NCBI GenBank assembly: GCA_028679935.1
Contig: JAJRAL010000021.1
Span: 1 to 11,369, forward strand
Direction of reading: 5' to 3'
Origin: Methanomassiliicoccales archaeon
GTDB lineage: Archaea > Thermoplasmatota > Thermoplasmata > Methanomassiliicoccales > UBA472
Length of the DNA stretch: 11,369 bases
Shown one piece after another: positions 11,086 through 11,369 of this stretch. Position 1 is the stretch's first letter; each line of letters starts with the position of its first letter. Made by a program: the position numbers and the translations under genes. A model generated the notes under the pieces. That model was not told the DNA's origin, did no database searches, and was given only the letters and a program-made list of their open reading frames with translations.

Positions 11086-11369
11086 ATGCCCCCGCAGCTG
11101 CGCGAGCTCACGGCGGAAGTGATCGAGGAGTTCGTCCGCCAGAAGGTCGAGGAGAGCCGTGCTGATGGCGTCGTGGTCGGACTGAGCGGGGGAGTAGACT
11201 CGGCGACGACGTCCAAGCTCTGCAAGGAAGCGATCGGCGCGGAGAAGGTGCTGAACCTCTTCCTCCCGTCGAAGTCGACGCCGAAGGGCGACCTGGCCGA
11301 CGCTCGTGGATTCTGCGAGAGAGAAGGCATGGAGCTGCGCGTGGTCGACGTCGAGCCTGCGATCAGGAC
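11086..11369 (+). CDS. nadE: NAD synthetase, 5' part
   Basis: The reading frame is open to the window edge, giving the first 94 residues. After a helix, MPPQLRELTAEVIEEFVRQK, comes VVVGLSGGVDSATTSKL. Its SGGVDS is the PP-loop that binds ATP in NAD synthetase and related ATP pyrophosphatases. It is followed by LFLPSKSTPKGDLADAR, which matches the LPxxxTP/S region of NadE where GMP-synthetase-type enzymes differ. NadE amidates deamido-NAD to NAD. With no N-terminal glutaminase domain, this is the ammonia-type form. A separate nitrilase-family gene diverges beside it. The start at 11086 is preferred to 11062 because the TATA-like element overlaps the latter. Confidence 0.92.
   Translation, partial: MPPQLRELTAEVIEEFVRQKVEESRADGVVVGLSGGVDSATTSKLCKEAIGAEKVLNLFLPSKSTPKGDLADARGFCEREGMELRVVDVEPAIR

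Noticed and set aside
1..11369. CRISPR array or cas genes that would explain the CARF-like protein
   Set aside because: No regularly spaced direct repeats and no recognisable cas gene are present anywhere in the window.
1..11369. Insertion sequences, transposases, integrases or attachment sites
   Set aside because: No such coding motif or terminal inverted repeat was found. The tRNA 3' ends show no duplicated copy in the window.

Overview
The window is a GC-rich archaeal chromosome segment. The archaeal signs are an eL41 ribosomal protein gene, tRNA genes interrupted by bulge-helix-bulge introns, TATA-type promoters, at least one probably leaderless gene, and archaeal-style families (DUF5654, small zinc-ribbon proteins, a hom gene with a detached ACT partner). 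A euryarchaeote in the broad sense, possibly Thermoplasmatota, is my best guess. The sequence shows no marker that fixes the phylum.

Left end (1-2441). A tRNA 3' end (probably tRNA-Lys) carries an intron inside the T-arm. It is followed by a 35-codon eL41 gene and then, only 11 bases later, by tRNA-Trp(CCA). The 96-nt tRNA-Trp intron looks like a box C/D guide RNA aimed at C34 of its own precursor. A Rieske-type ferredoxin (minus strand), a two-helix DUF5654 membrane protein, and a 288-aa membrane-anchored exported protein of unknown function follow.

Middle (2442-6013). A gene-poor spacer holds a short tandem repeat, a T-run and a 16-bp palindrome. Next is a minus-strand cluster, read from right to left: an HPr kinase-like P-loop protein, a stand-alone CARF-like Rossmann protein, and a PIN-type nuclease with a hydrophobic C-terminal segment. 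The CARF and PIN genes overlap by four bases. No CRISPR array or cas gene is visible. This kinase/sensor/nuclease set is the best candidate here for an undescribed signalling or defence module. A DUF1579-like gene diverges from it.

Right half (6014-11369). Minus-strand amino-acid genes follow: an ACT-domain protein and homoserine dehydrogenase (one operon), then citramalate synthase behind its own strong TATA box. Together they feed the threonine/methionine and isoleucine routes. Upstream lie two related zinc-ribbon genes and an intron-containing tRNA-Ser(GGA). At the right edge a nitrilase-family amidohydrolase diverges from the 5' part of NAD synthetase. The pair suggests a split glutamine-dependent NAD synthetase.

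All three tRNA genes in the window are interrupted by introns, each in a different context: T-loop, long guide-bearing anticodon intron, and short anticodon intron.
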